DNA of 64,000 nucleotides from Syntrophomonas sp. DTU018 (GCA_001513155.1 LFSR01000016.1:1-64000), one strand, 5' to 3'; positions 18,430-28,421 are shown, numbered from the stretch's first letter. Notes: generated from the sequence alone by a model not told the origin. Program-made: numbers and translations.

Positions 18430-19020
18430 CTATCTTTCAAGATAGCCCTTTTTTCTTGCTTGATCGATGATACTTTGGGCATATTGCCAGAGTGCCTGGG
18501 AACTTTCTCTGATTACCTGGTTCCTTTTCCGCACTTTTTCTTCGGGAATATGGTATTTAACCCAGGTATAGCCGCCGGTAAGATAGTTCTGCACCAGGGG
18601 CAGCAGGCGATCCAATGAGGCGGCATAGCGGGCTTCAGGAGTGCTGCGCTCTTCAAATTCTCTCCATAACTTGTGCAGTTCCTCCGCCTGATCCCGGGGC
18701 AGGAGTCCAAAAAGCCGCCGGGCAGCTTTTTCTTCCCTCTCTTCTCTCTCATCGTCCTGAGCATAGGCGAATACATCGCCAGCGTCTATTTCGATAATGT
18801 CATGCACCAGCAGCATTTTCACCACTTTAAGCAAATTCAGCTGATCAGGGTGGTCTGCATGTTCAGCCAGCAGCAGGGCCATCAGGGCAATATGCCAGGA
18901 GTGCTCAGCGCTGTTCTCGCGGCGGGTTCCGTCCACAATAAGGGTCTGCCGCTCCACATTTTTGAGCTGGTCCACTTCCAGTATAAAAGCCATTTGCTGT
19001 TCCAAGCGATTCATAGTCAT
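18430..19020 (-). CDS. HD-domain hydrolase, YfbR/HDDC2-like 5'-nucleotidase
   Basis: A 196-aa soluble HD-superfamily phosphohydrolase. The metal residues are visible as SAEHSWHIALMA (His), LLVHDIIEIDAGDVF (HD plus E/D) and AASLDRLLPLVQN (Asp). This pattern matches the YfbR/HDDC2 group, which dephosphorylates deoxynucleoside monophosphates; exact specificity is inferred. GGGAGG lies nine bases before the ATG at 19020. The last codons sit inside the duplicated hairpin that flanks the MITE-like element, so that duplication reaches into coding sequence. Confidence 0.85.
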   Translation of the reverse strand: MTMNRLEQQMAFILEVDQLKNVERQTLIVDGTRRENSAEHSWHIALMALLLAEHADHPDQLNLLKVVKMLLVHDIIEIDAGDVFAYAQDDEREEREEKAARRLFGLLPRDQAEELHKLWREFEERSTPEARYAASLDRLLPLVQNYLTGGYTWVKYHIPEEKVRKRNQVIRESSQALWQYAQSIIDQARKKGYLER

Positions 19021-19174
19021 GCTGATAATGCCTCCCGACTGTAATATCCTTCGCCATTATAACACAAGGGTGAATTTCCCCATTTTCCCCGATATTCCCC
19101 CTTAAGCTTGACGTATTTTATCATTAGCGCTGCAATATTATTAAATACCAAATTCTTTCAAGGGGGTATGTGTC

Positions 19175-19810
19175 ATGACCGAGTCAGCTGCCCAGGCCTT
19201 ATCCATCCTGAGGGATCCCTCCCAGTTCCAGTGGTACGTGATCCCGCTCCTGTTAATTGTAATCTATATTTACAATGTGGAAATCGGCAGGAAAAACTGG
19301 AGCATCGTTTTTGCCGGTCTGGCTCTGTGGGGAATGGATTGGTTCAATGAGATCTGGAACGCCTTGGTTTTTCATTTCACCAACTATGCCCCGGTATGGG
19401 GAGCACCTGGGGGAAACACAGCCTTTTTAATCCTGGTGGGACTTAATATCGAGATCACCATGATGTTTGCCATAATGGGTATCGCCGCCGCCCATAGTTT
19501 GCCAGAGGATAAGCACATGAAAATCCTGGGAATTAACAACCGGGTAGTCTTCGCCATCGGATACAGCATTCTGGCTGTAATTATCGAAATAATACTGAAT
19601 GCAGCCGGAGCCCTTACCTGGGAATACTCCTGGTGGAGTGCCCGGTGCCCCTGGTTGGTCTTCCTGATCGGTTACCTGCCCTTCTTTGCTGTCAGCTTCT
19701 GGGTGCATGATATGGAAAGTACGAAAAAGCAGGCCCTTACAGTTGCTGCCATCCTTGGCTTTGACCTGGCATGTCTGATTATTTTTGGCGGAGTATTGGG
19801 TTGGATTTAG
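19175..19810 (+). CDS. Polytopic membrane protein, unknown function
   Basis: A 211-aa integral membrane protein with about six hydrophobic segments. Conserved-looking polar features inside or next to the membrane are NVEIGRKNW, WGMDWFNEIWNALVFH and GLNIEITMMFAIMGI, plus ECWW-like aromatic clusters (EYSWWSARCPW). It has no signal peptide. AAGGGGGT precedes the ATG. The gene is monocistronic. I do not recognise an assigned family. Confidence 0.75.
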   Translation: MTESAAQALSILRDPSQFQWYVIPLLLIVIYIYNVEIGRKNWSIVFAGLALWGMDWFNEIWNALVFHFTNYAPVWGAPGGNTAFLILVGLNIEITMMFAIMGIAAAHSLPEDKHMKILGINNRVVFAIGYSILAVIIEIILNAAGALTWEYSWWSARCPWLVFLIGYLPFFAVSFWVHDMESTKKQALTVAAILGFDLACLIIFGGVLGWI

Positions 19811-20051
19811 ACAGAAAAACCTGCCAACAGGGAGGCATCCAGCCTCCCTGATTCATTTCCCGTCATACCGGCTCTAAGGCCCAAAGAGATTATTGCCGCT
19901 GCTTCTCCTCAAATTGGCCTCATGGCCACATCTTTTCTCCCCTGACAGAACCTAACTTTGACACTCTCCGGCTGTTTCCGGTAAAAAGGAAACAAGCCGG
20001 TAAGATGATTGCTCTGTTGCGAACCAAAAACCAGAGAAAGAAGGGGAGAGA

Positions 20052-20705
20052 TTGAAGAAAATTTCGCTTTTACTTGCAGTTTTCATGATAACTATCTTAA
20101 TCTGGCCCGCAACGGCACAAGCTGATGTGTACAAGAACTTTAAACAGTTAAAAGCCCGTCAGACCCAGAATGTTGACTATCGCATCAGTTTTTACGACGG
20201 CCCCTCATCTACAGCAGTTATTGCCATTCATGGCGGTCTAATCGAAATAGGTACCAGCGAGATAGCCAAGGAAGTAGCAAAAAGAACCGGTTCAGACTGG
20301 TATTCCTTCGAAGGTATCAAGAAAAGCAACAACAGGGTACTGCACATAACTTCCTCCCGTTTTGATGAACCCATTGCCAAAGCTTTAGTGGCCAAGTCGA
20401 AAAAGACTCTGTCCATACATGGCTGCAAGCGCTCCAGCATGATTACATATGTGGGAGGCAGGGACAAGCAGCTGGCGGCTAAAGTTAAAGCAAGTCTGAA
20501 GAAAGCCGGGTTCAAAGTTGGTACGGCACCGGACAACCTGAACGGTGACAGCAAATACAATATTTGCAACAAAAATGCGGTCAAAAAAGGGGTCCAGCTG
20601 GAAATCTCCACAGCTCAGCGGAATGCCTTTTTCAGCGGAGGAGAGAAAACCCAGGCCTTCTACCGTTATGTCCAGGCACTAGCCGAGGCATTGCAGAAGG
20701 ATTAG
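20052..20705 (+). CDS. Poly-gamma-glutamate hydrolase family protein (secreted)
   Basis: A 217-aa exported protein. A 24-residue signal peptide (MKKISLLLAVF...ATAQA) precedes a domain like the phage-type gamma-PGA hydrolases (PF05908). Landmarks are VIAIHGGLIEIGTSEIA (HGG-type zinc ligand, Glu), LSIHGCKR and GVQLEIST. Family members cleave poly-gamma-glutamate chains. The start is a TTG at 20052 with GGGGAGAG just upstream. A strong terminator follows at 20727-20757. Confidence 0.85.
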   Translation: MKKISLLLAVFMITILIWPATAQADVYKNFKQLKARQTQNVDYRISFYDGPSSTAVIAIHGGLIEIGTSEIAKEVAKRTGSDWYSFEGIKKSNNRVLHITSSRFDEPIAKALVAKSKKTLSIHGCKRSSMITYVGGRDKQLAAKVKASLKKAGFKVGTAPDNLNGDSKYNICNKNAVKKGVQLEISTAQRNAFFSGGEKTQAFYRYVQALAEALQKD

Positions 20706-20726
20706 TTAAAACATAACCGGCTTGTC

Positions 20727-20757
20727 AAAAGCCGCAGGCCCCGACCTGCGGCTTTTT
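20727..20757 (+). terminator. Rho-independent terminator
   Basis: A 12-bp stem (AAAAGCCGCAGG / CCTGCGGCTTTT) with a 6-nt loop and a terminal T-run. It serves the PGA-hydrolase gene and abuts the convergent thioesterase stop. Confidence 0.93.
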
Positions 20758-20760
20758 TGC

Positions 20761-21525
20761 TTATAGCCCGGTTCGCCGGGAGATTTCCAGACGGCATTGG
20801 AAAGCCGTACGCTGATCCCGTTCATTTACCCCTGCAATGTAAACCAGACCATCAGCCGCAGCAGACACATCCTTGTACAAAACCACGGTGTCCCCCGGCA
20901 AGGCCTCATGGGCATAATTAAATTCAATGGCTTTGACCATGTAGGCTTTGTGGGTTTCCAGACTGAAACAGTCCATTATAAAATCCACGTATCTGGTGTT
21001 ATTGAGATGTCCATTGACATCCACATCGCTGTAAGCGATAGTACGCTTGTAGACCATCTCCAACTGCCCAAAGGGCTTCAGCTTGCTTAATTTGCAGTCC
21101 AGGGCTCTCTCTTCTCTCAAAGGCGGGTAATCTACCGCGATGAGCTTGCTCCTCTTTAATTTCCGGGTATGTACATCAATGATGGCCCACAGGGAAACGG
21201 CCCGTACTAAGATATTGCCCTCCCGGTCTTTCACCAGAAAATCCCGGCTGAACTCCAGGCTTCTGGGCTGCTGGGGCCAGGTTTCCAGGATTATCTCTTC
21301 ATTCATCACCGGATACCTGGTTATTTCAACCCGTATGCGGATCAAAGCCCAGGTTACTCCGGCCTTTTGCATGATGGTCTCCAGGCCAGTCCCCAAATTG
21401 GCAGAATGCAGACTGGCTATTTCCTGGAAGAAGCTGAACAAAGCGCTTAGTTTCAGTCTCCCGGTAAAATCCACATCCCGCATTCCCACGGTAAAAGCTT
21501 TCTCATAAACAGCTACAGGTTCCAT
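20761..21525 (-). CDS. Acyl-ACP thioesterase (FatA/FatB family)
   Basis: A 254-aa double-hotdog thioesterase that releases fatty acids from acyl carrier protein. The N-terminal hotdog carries MRDVDFTGRLKLSALFSFFQEIAS and LEFSRDF; the C-terminal hotdog has the family signature DVNGHLNNTRYVDFIMD with the Asp/Asn/His catalytic set, then YAHEALPGDTV. Length and layout match bacterial members from Clostridia. The gene stands alone. It would affect fatty-acid chain length or free-acid release in the cytoplasm. Confidence 0.92.
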   Translation of the reverse strand: MEPVAVYEKAFTVGMRDVDFTGRLKLSALFSFFQEIASLHSANLGTGLETIMQKAGVTWALIRIRVEITRYPVMNEEIILETWPQQPRSLEFSRDFLVKDREGNILVRAVSLWAIIDVHTRKLKRSKLIAVDYPPLREERALDCKLSKLKPFGQLEMVYKRTIAYSDVDVNGHLNNTRYVDFIMDCFSLETHKAYMVKAIEFNYAHEALPGDTVVLYKDVSAAADGLVYIAGVNERDQRTAFQCRLEISRRTGL

Positions 21526-21681
21526 ACAGTTAGCTCCCCACCTGCGTTTTGTAAATCATTGTAGCACTGTGGCGGTCAAAATTGAAACCGGCGCCATCCC
21601 CGGAGAATTAGGCGTAAAAAGGTATATTCCCGGCTGCTGCCGAATAAACATTTAAAATTCCAGCGGGAAGGAAGTGTTATT

Positions 21682-23848
21682 ATGGCCTATGACGTGTTGT
21701 TTCAGCCGGGAAAGATAGGAACCTGCACCACCAAGAACCGGATTATTATGGCTCCTATGGGCAATATCAATATGGCAGACCCAATTGGCCGGCCCCTGCC
21801 GAAAATGATTGAGTACTTCATTGAACGAGCCCGGGGAGGAACCGGTTTGCTGATCACCGGGCTTATACCGGTTTCCTTTGGTATTGATCCTACAGTAAGC
21901 GAAGATAATGACACCACCTATTTTCCCCGCATTGATGGTTCCTCGCGCACTCGTCTGGCCGGCTTCCGGGACCTGGCAGCCGGAGTTCATGCTTATGACT
22001 GCCGCCTGTTTATCCAACTTACCGCTGGACTGGGACGGGTCGGCTCTCCTGAAGCTATGCTGAAGGTCAAAATATTGAAATCTGCTTCCTGGAACAGGAA
22101 TTTCTATGTTCCCCAGGTACCTCATGTACCCCTCTCTGACCGCCAGATAAAAAAGATTGTGAAAGCCTTCGGCCAGGCAGCCATCAATGCCAAGGTGAGC
22201 GGCTTTGACGGAGTGCACCTGCACGGTCACGAAGGCTATATGATGGACCAGCTTACCTCCCTGCCCTGGAACCGCCGCAAATTTGGGCGCTACCGCAACG
22301 CTTCCAGTTTGCCCTGGATGTGGTGAACGAAATAAAAGCCGTGTGCGGGAAAGATTTCCCTATTATCTATCGCCTGGATCTCACCCAGGCTCTGCAGGCC
22401 AGTTATGGAGATCAGATCTTTAAGAAGCATTTCCGGGGTAGGGAACGCACTGTGGAGGAAGGGCTGGAGTTCTGCTGTGAACTGGCCAAGGCGGGTGTGG
22501 AGGGATTCGACGTGGACAAAGGCTGCTACGACAACTGGTTTTATCCTCATCCTCCCGCTTATTTTGATGATATCCCCTATGTACGGGATATGGCCGGTAC
22601 TCTGAAAAAGTACTTCCAAAGCAAGGGAATAAACGCCCAGGTCATCGCCGTGGGGAAAATGAGCAAACCCGAAGCAGCCGCCAGGGTTTTGGAGGAGAAC
22701 TGGGCTGACTTCGTAATGCTGGGACGTCCCCTGCTGGCTGACCCCCACTGGCCAAACAAGGTAAGAGAAGGCAGGATCCGGGAAATCACTCACTGCATCG
22801 GTGATCAGGAAGCCTGCATCCAGTCCTTTATCATGGGCGGTCATCCCTGCTGTGCGGTGAATCCTTATACCGGCTTTGAGGATACCAAAAAGCTGGAACC
22901 TGCCCGGCGCGGCAAAAAAGTGGCAGTAATAGGCGGAGGTCCTGCAGGCTGTGAGGCAGCCAAGACTGCCTTCTTAAGAGGACACGAAGTTCACTTGTTC
23001 GAAAAGGAAGCAGCCCTGGGCGGGCAGCTGCGGCTGACCATTAATATGCCTATCAAGCATGATGTTAAACGTTACCTGGAGAACCTGCAGTATCAAATGG
23101 ACCTGCTGGCGGAGCAGGGCTTGAAAATAGAGTACAATCATGAAGCCAGCCCGGAGGAATTGGCGGGTAAATACGATGTCATCATCTGCTGCAGCGGTCT
23201 GAAAGGCACTATCCCTCCCATTGAGGGCCTGGAATCCATACCTCACGCAGAAGTAAGAGATTTCCTGCGGGCAGGGGGTGAGCTGCCGCCCAATGCACAA
23301 AAAGTTACTGTCATAGGCGGAGGATTGGTGGGCTGCGAAGTAGCCTACACCCTGGCCAGCCAAAGAGAGGTGGAAGTTACCATTGTGGAAAAGCAAGCCG
23401 ACCTGATGACCGGAGTAGTGCATGCCAACCGGGCCATGATGCTCTGGATGCTGGCGGGGATGGGGCTCCATCCGATTCCCCTCAGGATGTTCTGCCCCGG
23501 CCGGTGCAGGCCTATATCAGCACGGAAGCTGTAAAAGCCGAGGGCAATAAAATATATCTTAAAGCCCACCGGCAGCGTACTGATCCCTACACCCCCTGGC
23601 GCACCCTCATACCGGAGAATGTCCACAACCCCTTTGCCAAAAAGCTGAAGGCCGGGGACACCGAAGATATAGTGATTGAGAGCGATTTCGTAATCCTGGC
23701 CACCGGCGGCCAGAGCGACAACTCCCTTTATCGCCAGTTGCTGGAACAAAAGGCGGCCCCGGAAATCTATTGTGTGGGTGACAGCCAACAGCCGGGCCGG
23801 GTCTGGGAAGCGGTAACCAGTGCCAACGAAGTGGCCCGGTCCATATAA
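21682..23848 (+). pseudogene. Old-yellow-enzyme / dienoyl-CoA-reductase-like flavoprotein, frameshifted
   Basis: Three consecutive frames together make one NADH:flavin oxidoreductase: an FMN TIM barrel (21682-22326), the rest of the barrel plus an NAD/FAD domain (22320-23534), and the C-terminal FAD segment (to 23848). Break 1 is near 22295: the family stretch GGSLENR before QFALDVVNEI should take 21 nt but only 8 remain, consistent with a 13-bp loss. Break 2 is at the G-run near 23462 (ATGGGGCTCC); one more G restores the frame (GAPSDSPQDVLPRPVQAY). The [4Fe-4S] site reads CIGDQEAC where CIGC is expected, so one ligand is also missing. GGAAGGA precedes the ATG. It is likely inactive unless the breaks are sequencing errors. 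Confidence 0.85.
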
Positions 23849-23895
23849 TATACCTTCAACCTTTTAGCGCTGGGATACATAGTTATCCCAGCGTC

Positions 23896-24046
23896 AGAGT
23901 ATCAAAGAAGTCTATTAACGGTTCAACATTTGAGATTGCCACGCCCCTCCGGGGCTCGCAATGACACATATGATGGCCTTTTGGTATGTCATCGCGAGGA
24001 GCGCAGCGACGTGGCGATCTCTTTACATGGCCTTTTTCGACAGTCT
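23896..24046 (+). mobile_element. 150-bp MITE-like element, copy B
   Basis: The left end AGAGTATCAAAGAAG and right end TCGACAGTCT match the ends of copy A. It is bracketed by an exact 28-bp direct repeat that is itself a hairpin (23867-23894 and 24048-24075, core CGCTGGGATA / TATCCCAGCG). The right copy of that repeat overlaps the stop codon of the small membrane gene at 24064. The internal arms are the same inverted GAGATTGCC... / ...GGCGATCTC pair. Confidence 0.82.
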
Positions 24047-24063
24047 GGCGCTGGGATACATAG

Positions 24064-24264
24064 TTATCCCAGCGTTATGTTGGGCCCGCCAAATAAGATA
24101 GCCGCTATAATAAGCAGGCGGAAAGCCTGCCAGTAAGTAATCTCTTTTAAGCCGAACACCTGGGGCATGGTAATATTCCACAGCCACTGCAGCAGCCAGG
24201 CCACCAGGAACAGTAAACCCACCGTCAGAAATACCAGCATCATGAAATTAACAGGCAGTCCCAC
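24064..24264 (-). CDS. Small membrane protein, conserved type
   Basis: A 66-aa protein with two hydrophobic helices separated by a conserved-looking link, LWNITMPQVFGLKEITYWQAF, ending LLIIAAILFGG. The same W-N-x-x-MP...FGL..ITYWQA pattern is known from small uncharacterised membrane proteins in many bacteria. I chose the GTG at 24264, nine bases after GGGAGG; a TTG at 24270 is too close to it. The stop lies in the hairpin duplicated around the MITE-like element. Confidence 0.65.
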   Translation of the reverse strand: MGLPVNFMMLVFLTVGLLFLVAWLLQWLWNITMPQVFGLKEITYWQAFRLLIIAAILFGGPNITLG

Positions 24265-24312
24265 TTTCAATTTCCTCCCTTTATTACTACAACGCAGACA
24301 ACTACTTCTTAT

Positions 24313-24930
24313 TCACTGATTCTCCAAAGCAAAACCCCAATCCTGCCACTGCCAGGTGGTCTGCTGCTTGAAAAAAAGCTGCCGGATGGAGAATAAAGGT
24401 CCGGCAGCAGGTCCTTCGGTAACCAGCAGTTCCTGGTGCCCGTCCCTGTCGTGATCGGTTACCTGCAGGTGCAGTATGGGATATTGAATAGCCGAGGAAC
24501 ACCATACCGGTTTCATGCGGCCGGCGGTAAGCCGGTACATAAAGAGGTGATTGCTGTATTCCCTGTCTTCTTCCTTCATCCAAAAAGGTCTGGAGGTACC
24601 GAAGCTGCCTTCTTTCCAGAGTACCAGGAGCATTTCCTCTTGCCCGTCATTATCGGCATCGGCTACAGCCAGATCGGTTACCGTCCAGGCAGGATCCGAC
24701 TCCCACAGCAAGGTATTTCCAGATTTTACGGTCACCCGACCCCCAGCCAGCTGGAAGGTTTCCATCCGCCCGTCGCCATCGGTGTCAGCGGTCAGCTGTT
24801 TGGCAGGAGAAGGAGCGTTTAGATAAATAGCTGACAGCAATACCAGCACCAGCGTTACTGTCGCCAGCAGGGTGAACCCCTTTTTACTTATTGTTCTTCC
24901 TGCAGGTCCCACGGCATGATCACCCGGCAT
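24313..24930 (-). CDS. Membrane-anchored VCBS/FG-GAP-like protein
   Basis: About 205 aa. One N-terminal membrane helix (FTLLATVTLVLVLLSAIYL) is followed by a repeat region with three Ca-binding-type loops: DTDGDGRME, DADNDGQEE and DHDRDGHQE, as in FG-GAP/VCBS beta-propeller blades. It overlaps the 3' end of the DUF3160 gene. The ATG at 24930 lacks a good ribosome site. GGAAG just upstream of an ATA at 24891, whose bases overlap the upstream stop as ATAA, is the better-placed signal and would give a 192-aa protein. It is probably translated together with the DUF3160 lipoprotein. Confidence 0.7.
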   Translation of the reverse strand: MPGDHAVGPAGRTISKKGFTLLATVTLVLVLLSAIYLNAPSPAKQLTADTDGDGRMETFQLAGGRVTVKSGNTLLWESDPAWTVTDLAVADADNDGQEEMLLVLWKEGSFGTSRPFWMKEEDREYSNHLFMYRLTAGRMKPVWCSSAIQYPILHLQVTDHDRDGHQELLVTEGPAAGPLFSIRQLFFKQQTTWQWQDWGFALENQ

Positions 24931-27086
24931 TCACCGGCAGGAACGAAAAAGGACTCAGTCCAGGCCGGCCATTCAGGAATCTGCCGGTTTTCCAGCATTT
25001 CCCACCATTTCTCATCGGTCAAGCGGTCTTCCGCCGGCCAGGGAAACTCATAATAGGAGTAGACCCCGCCTTTGGCTATGCGCAGTTTTCCTTCCACGGG
25101 CACCACGGCATATATATAGTTGACATAACCGGTAGCTTCCTCCAAAACTGTGTCGGGAGGAGCGGTGGCCACATCCGCCGCCACCGGAGCCCGGTTGTTG
25201 AGCAGCAATTGGTTACGTGGGCCTTCCTGGTCCCGCAGGGCTTCCAGCCAGAAGTGCTCCAGTTGCCCGCCGAAACTGCGGATTAATTCGTATTCTTCGT
25301 CGGTAAGAGATTGCCCTTTCAGCTCTTTTTCGGAAATGGTTTTCAGCTGCAAGGCCAGTTCTTCCATGCGGGTAAGGTTTTCCGCATCCCGTTCATCAAG
25401 CAAATTGCGGGCCTGCAGACCGTCCCTGGTCAGAGCGGACAGGGCTGCCAGGCGGGCATAGAGGCGGGGGTTGGGCTCCACATAGCCCCGGTCATCAAAA
25501 TCTTCCATGCCTCCGCCCATTTCCGCATAGTTCTGCTTGGTATAGAGAAGGGTGTCATGCTTCAGCTCGGTCCAACTGCCCAGGAAAGTGTTGAGTTCTT
25601 TGCGGGCCCAGGCCTGGTTGAGCATGAAAGATGGGTACCCTTCGGGAACCTGGCGAATCAGGGACCTTAAGGTATGCATCCAGGTCCAGTACAGGTTTTG
25701 ATGCCAGGCGGCTTCCTCCAAGCCATTCAGGTACTGCTGTATTTTGTTCATATTCTCCGGGTAGCGTTCATACTCAAATTCACCCATTTCTTTGAGTATC
25801 TGTGCAGCTTCCCCTGATCCCAGGGCGGCCGGAATATCCAAGCCCTTGGGGAGCATGCGCCGTTCACCGTCCTGGTTCTCTCCCACTTCCCGGTAAATCA
25901 GGCGCTGGAATATGTCAGCATCCACAGTGTAACGCTGGCCCATGAACCGGAAACCGCTTATTTCCGCCTCCCGGTCAGGCTGTATGCTGGGATCAAATAT
26001 AGGAATGGAATTTATCGCCGGACCTTTTACCTTGTGGATTTCGGTGAGGAAAGCCTGCCACTTGGCTTCATCCTGGCTGATGTCTTTCAGGGAGAGTTTT
26101 TCTCCATAGACCTTGCGCAGCGTTTGAGCATACTCGGCAAAACCCGGATCATCACTGCGTCCGGCAAAAAAAGCGGTAGTATCATAAATGCTGGCCCAGG
26201 GAGCGAATACCTTGTCATCATGCAGGGCCATGGTTGTCAAAACCGCCGAGCGGGTTTCATCTTCATCCTTGGCTCGGAAAGTCATGCGGCCATACCACAT
26301 CATGGCTTTGAAGTAGTTTTCGAGTTCCTCGCTGAATGTATAATGACCCCGGGGAATGTACTGGGTATAGTCTTCCTTTAAGGATTCCAAGATATCCGGC
26401 TGGCGGCCCAGGCTCATTACCGGGGACACAGCCGTAGTCTGGTGGGCATTAATGAGCTTTAATTCAGCTTCTGCCACCTCTTTCACCTCAGCCGGTATTG
26501 GGGTCTGGGGATCCAATAAACAACTGCCTACTGTGAAAAAGGCCCAATTGCGCAAGGCCGCATTCTCCCAGGAACTGCCCCGCAAAAGGCGGTATTGCTC
26601 CCGGGAAAGTTCCATCATACCCTGGTTCAGCTTTTTCAATTCAGGAATCAATTTATCCCTTTCCACAGTTTTCAAAAGATGCTGGAAATAGAGGTGATAG
26701 TTGTGCAGCATGGCATCGGTGGTGACGAAATTGGGCACGCTGTCATAGCGGTTAAACTCGTAGATCAGGAAAAATTCCGTGTCCATACTGGGAATAACTA
26801 CAAAGCCGTTTTCCGCCAGGCGCTGCCGGGCTTGGTCGTTGAACTGGAAACGGCTGCTGTTTTCCACGTTGCTGAGATCAGCTTCGATCGTATAACGTGA
26901 CAGGCTGGGCTGCTCATCCACGGGTGCTTCAGTATAGGGCGCAAATTCCGCAGCCAGAGCCACCTGTTCCTTAACCATAAAATCCTCCGCCGGCTGGGAA
27001 CCGCCGCACCCCGCCGCCAGTCCTGCCAGAATAAGCAGTACCAGGCTTATGCTAACCAGCTGCTGCCTGCCCTTAAGTCTCACCAT
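24888..27086 (-). CDS. DUF3160 lipoprotein
   Basis: A 732-aa exported lipoprotein. The signal region (QQLVSISLVLLILAGLAAGC) ends in the lipobox LAAGC. The body matches DUF3160 proteins, with NFVTTDAMLHNYHLYFQHLL, LRSLIRQVPEGYPSFM and GGGMEDFDDRGYVEPNPRLYARL being recognisable blocks. The family has no assigned reaction. The ATG at 27086 follows AGGAGGAAGG; a longer frame upstream is not supported. It is followed by a calcium-loop repeat protein that overlaps its stop codon, suggesting a two-gene cell-surface unit. Confidence 0.85.
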   Translation of the reverse strand: MVRLKGRQQLVSISLVLLILAGLAAGCGGSQPAEDFMVKEQVALAAEFAPYTEAPVDEQPSLSRYTIEADLSNVENSSRFQFNDQARQRLAENGFVVIPSMDTEFFLIYEFNRYDSVPNFVTTDAMLHNYHLYFQHLLKTVERDKLIPELKKLNQGMMELSREQYRLLRGSSWENAALRNWAFFTVGSCLLDPQTPIPAEVKEVAEAELKLINAHQTTAVSPVMSLGRQPDILESLKEDYTQYIPRGHYTFSEELENYFKAMMWYGRMTFRAKDEDETRSAVLTTMALHDDKVFAPWASIYDTTAFFAGRSDDPGFAEYAQTLRKVYGEKLSLKDISQDEAKWQAFLTEIHKVKGPAINSIPIFDPSIQPDREAEISGFRFMGQRYTVDADIFQRLIYREVGENQDGERRMLPKGLDIPAALGSGEAAQILKEMGEFEYERYPENMNKIQQYLNGLEEAAWHQNLYWTWMHTLRSLIRQVPEGYPSFMLNQAWARKELNTFLGSWTELKHDTLLYTKQNYAEMGGGMEDFDDRGYVEPNPRLYARLAALSALTRDGLQARNLLDERDAENLTRMEELALQLKTISEKELKGQSLTDEEYELIRSFGGQLEHFWLEALRDQEGPRNQLLLNNRAPVAADVATAPPDTVLEEATGYVNYIYAVVPVEGKLRIAKGGVYSYYEFPWPAEDRLTDEKWWEMLENRQIPEWPAWTESFFVPAGECRVIMPWDLQEEQ

Positions 27087-27449
27087 ATTCCCCTTCCTCC
27101 TCAAACATCCTTGTAAACCTTTACGGCGGACAAGCAAAATTCTTACACACCGTGCGGGAAACATTAAAGTACTACAGTGCTTTGAAAGTGTTAACAAAGC
27201 TTACTATCATTTGGGGTTAGAGATTGCCACGGCACTTCGTGCCTCGCAATTGTCACCTGCTGCGCAGACCACGATGAATGAAAAGTCATCTTTAGTGTCA
27301 TTGCTGTGAAAATGGCTTTCATGTTAGTAAAAAGGCAACCATTGTGTCATCGCGAGCGCGTAGCGCGTGGCGATCTCATTGCATGCCATTTGGGGGACAG
27401 TCCCAAAGCCCTACAGTGCTTTTTCCGGTTTCAGGGCAAACTGCCGCCG
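27087..27449. repeat. Intergenic dispersed repeats (363 bp, no gene)
   Basis: From about 27220 to 27380 the gap holds arms of the dispersed palindromic family (GAGATTGCCACG..., TGTCATCGCGAGCGCG...GTGGCGATCTC) and the TTGCTGTGAAAATGGCTTTC unit. The rest is the upstream region of the DUF3160 gene. I see no gene. Confidence 0.7.
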
Positions 27450-28421
27450 TCAGATAAGGGAAAAGGTCCGCATCCCGGTAGCCTCGTCTCGATCAAGCCG
27501 GACCTCGCCCCGGGAGGCCATTAACAGCAGGTGGGCAGTAATCTCCCCGGTGGCCAGGAACAAGTTGAATACATCCAGTTTAGGCCCGAATAGTTCGTGG
27601 ACAATATCCCTGACCATTCTGGGTTCTTGCTTAAGACAGCTTTTTATCAGCCCCAGCCGCTCCTCATGGTGTTTGAATAACTGGTCGATGCGAGCGTCCA
27701 GGTCAGAAAAGGGTTCTCCATGCGCGGGCAGTACCTTGGCAGGGTTAAGCTGCTGGATAATTCTTAGGGAATCAAGATATTGCTGCAGGGAGTTGTCTTC
27801 AGCACTGGTGGGGAAGCGGATCACCGTGGAGATAGTGGGCAAAATCTGGTCCCCTGACAGCAATAGCTTTTCTTCCCGGTTAAAGAGGCAGACGTGAGCA
27901 TTGGTATGGCCGGTGGTGAGAACCACTTCCCAGGCGCGGTCTCCCAACACTATTGATTTTTCTTCCAGGAACTCTACCTGGGGCCAGGGTTCTGCCACCT
28001 CCGTTGCTATCCGCAGTATAGCTGTCAATTGGTCAACTTCCTCTGCCTTGATTCCCAGGCTGAGCATGCCGTCCCGGTAATACTGGGAACCGACTTGTTC
28101 CTTTTCATCGGGATAAAAAGCCCCTTTGTATTCGGTTTCTGTCATAATGACTTTGGCTCCGGTCTTTTCCTGCAGCCAGCCGGCCAGGCCCACATGGTCT
28201 ATATGACCGTGGGTAACCAAAATCTGTTTTATGTCGCTGAAATCGATGCCCAGATCCTGCAGGCCGGTTTCCCATTCTTCGCGACAGCCGGGAAAACCAG
28301 GTCCAGTATCAATTACGGTCCAGCCATCCCGCCCTTTGAGCAGATAACTGTTTATACTTCTCAAGGCCCCGGGAACAGGCAAACGCAATCTATAGATGCC
28401 GGCATGTACCTCACCAATCAT
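27450..28421 (-). CDS. Metallo-beta-lactamase-fold hydrolase
   Basis: A 323-aa member of the superfamily with HGHIDH at residues 71-76, TGHTNAHVCLF and LLSGDQILP blocks, and PAHGEPFSD as the late His. The C-terminal ~80 residues form a helical winged-helix-like tail (VRDIVHELFGPKLDVFNLFLATGEITAHLLLM), as in LACTB2-like hydrolases. GGATGGAAGA precedes the ATG. It stands alone, divergent from the agr-type kinase gene. The substrate is unknown. Confidence 0.87.
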   Translation of the reverse strand: MIGEVHAGIYRLRLPVPGALRSINSYLLKGRDGWTVIDTGPGFPGCREEWETGLQDLGIDFSDIKQILVTHGHIDHVGLAGWLQEKTGAKVIMTETEYKGAFYPDEKEQVGSQYYRDGMLSLGIKAEEVDQLTAILRIATEVAEPWPQVEFLEEKSIVLGDRAWEVVLTTGHTNAHVCLFNREEKLLLSGDQILPTISTVIRFPTSAEDNSLQQYLDSLRIIQQLNPAKVLPAHGEPFSDLDARIDQLFKHHEERLGLIKSCLKQEPRMVRDIVHELFGPKLDVFNLFLATGEITAHLLLMASRGEVRLDRDEATGMRTFSLI

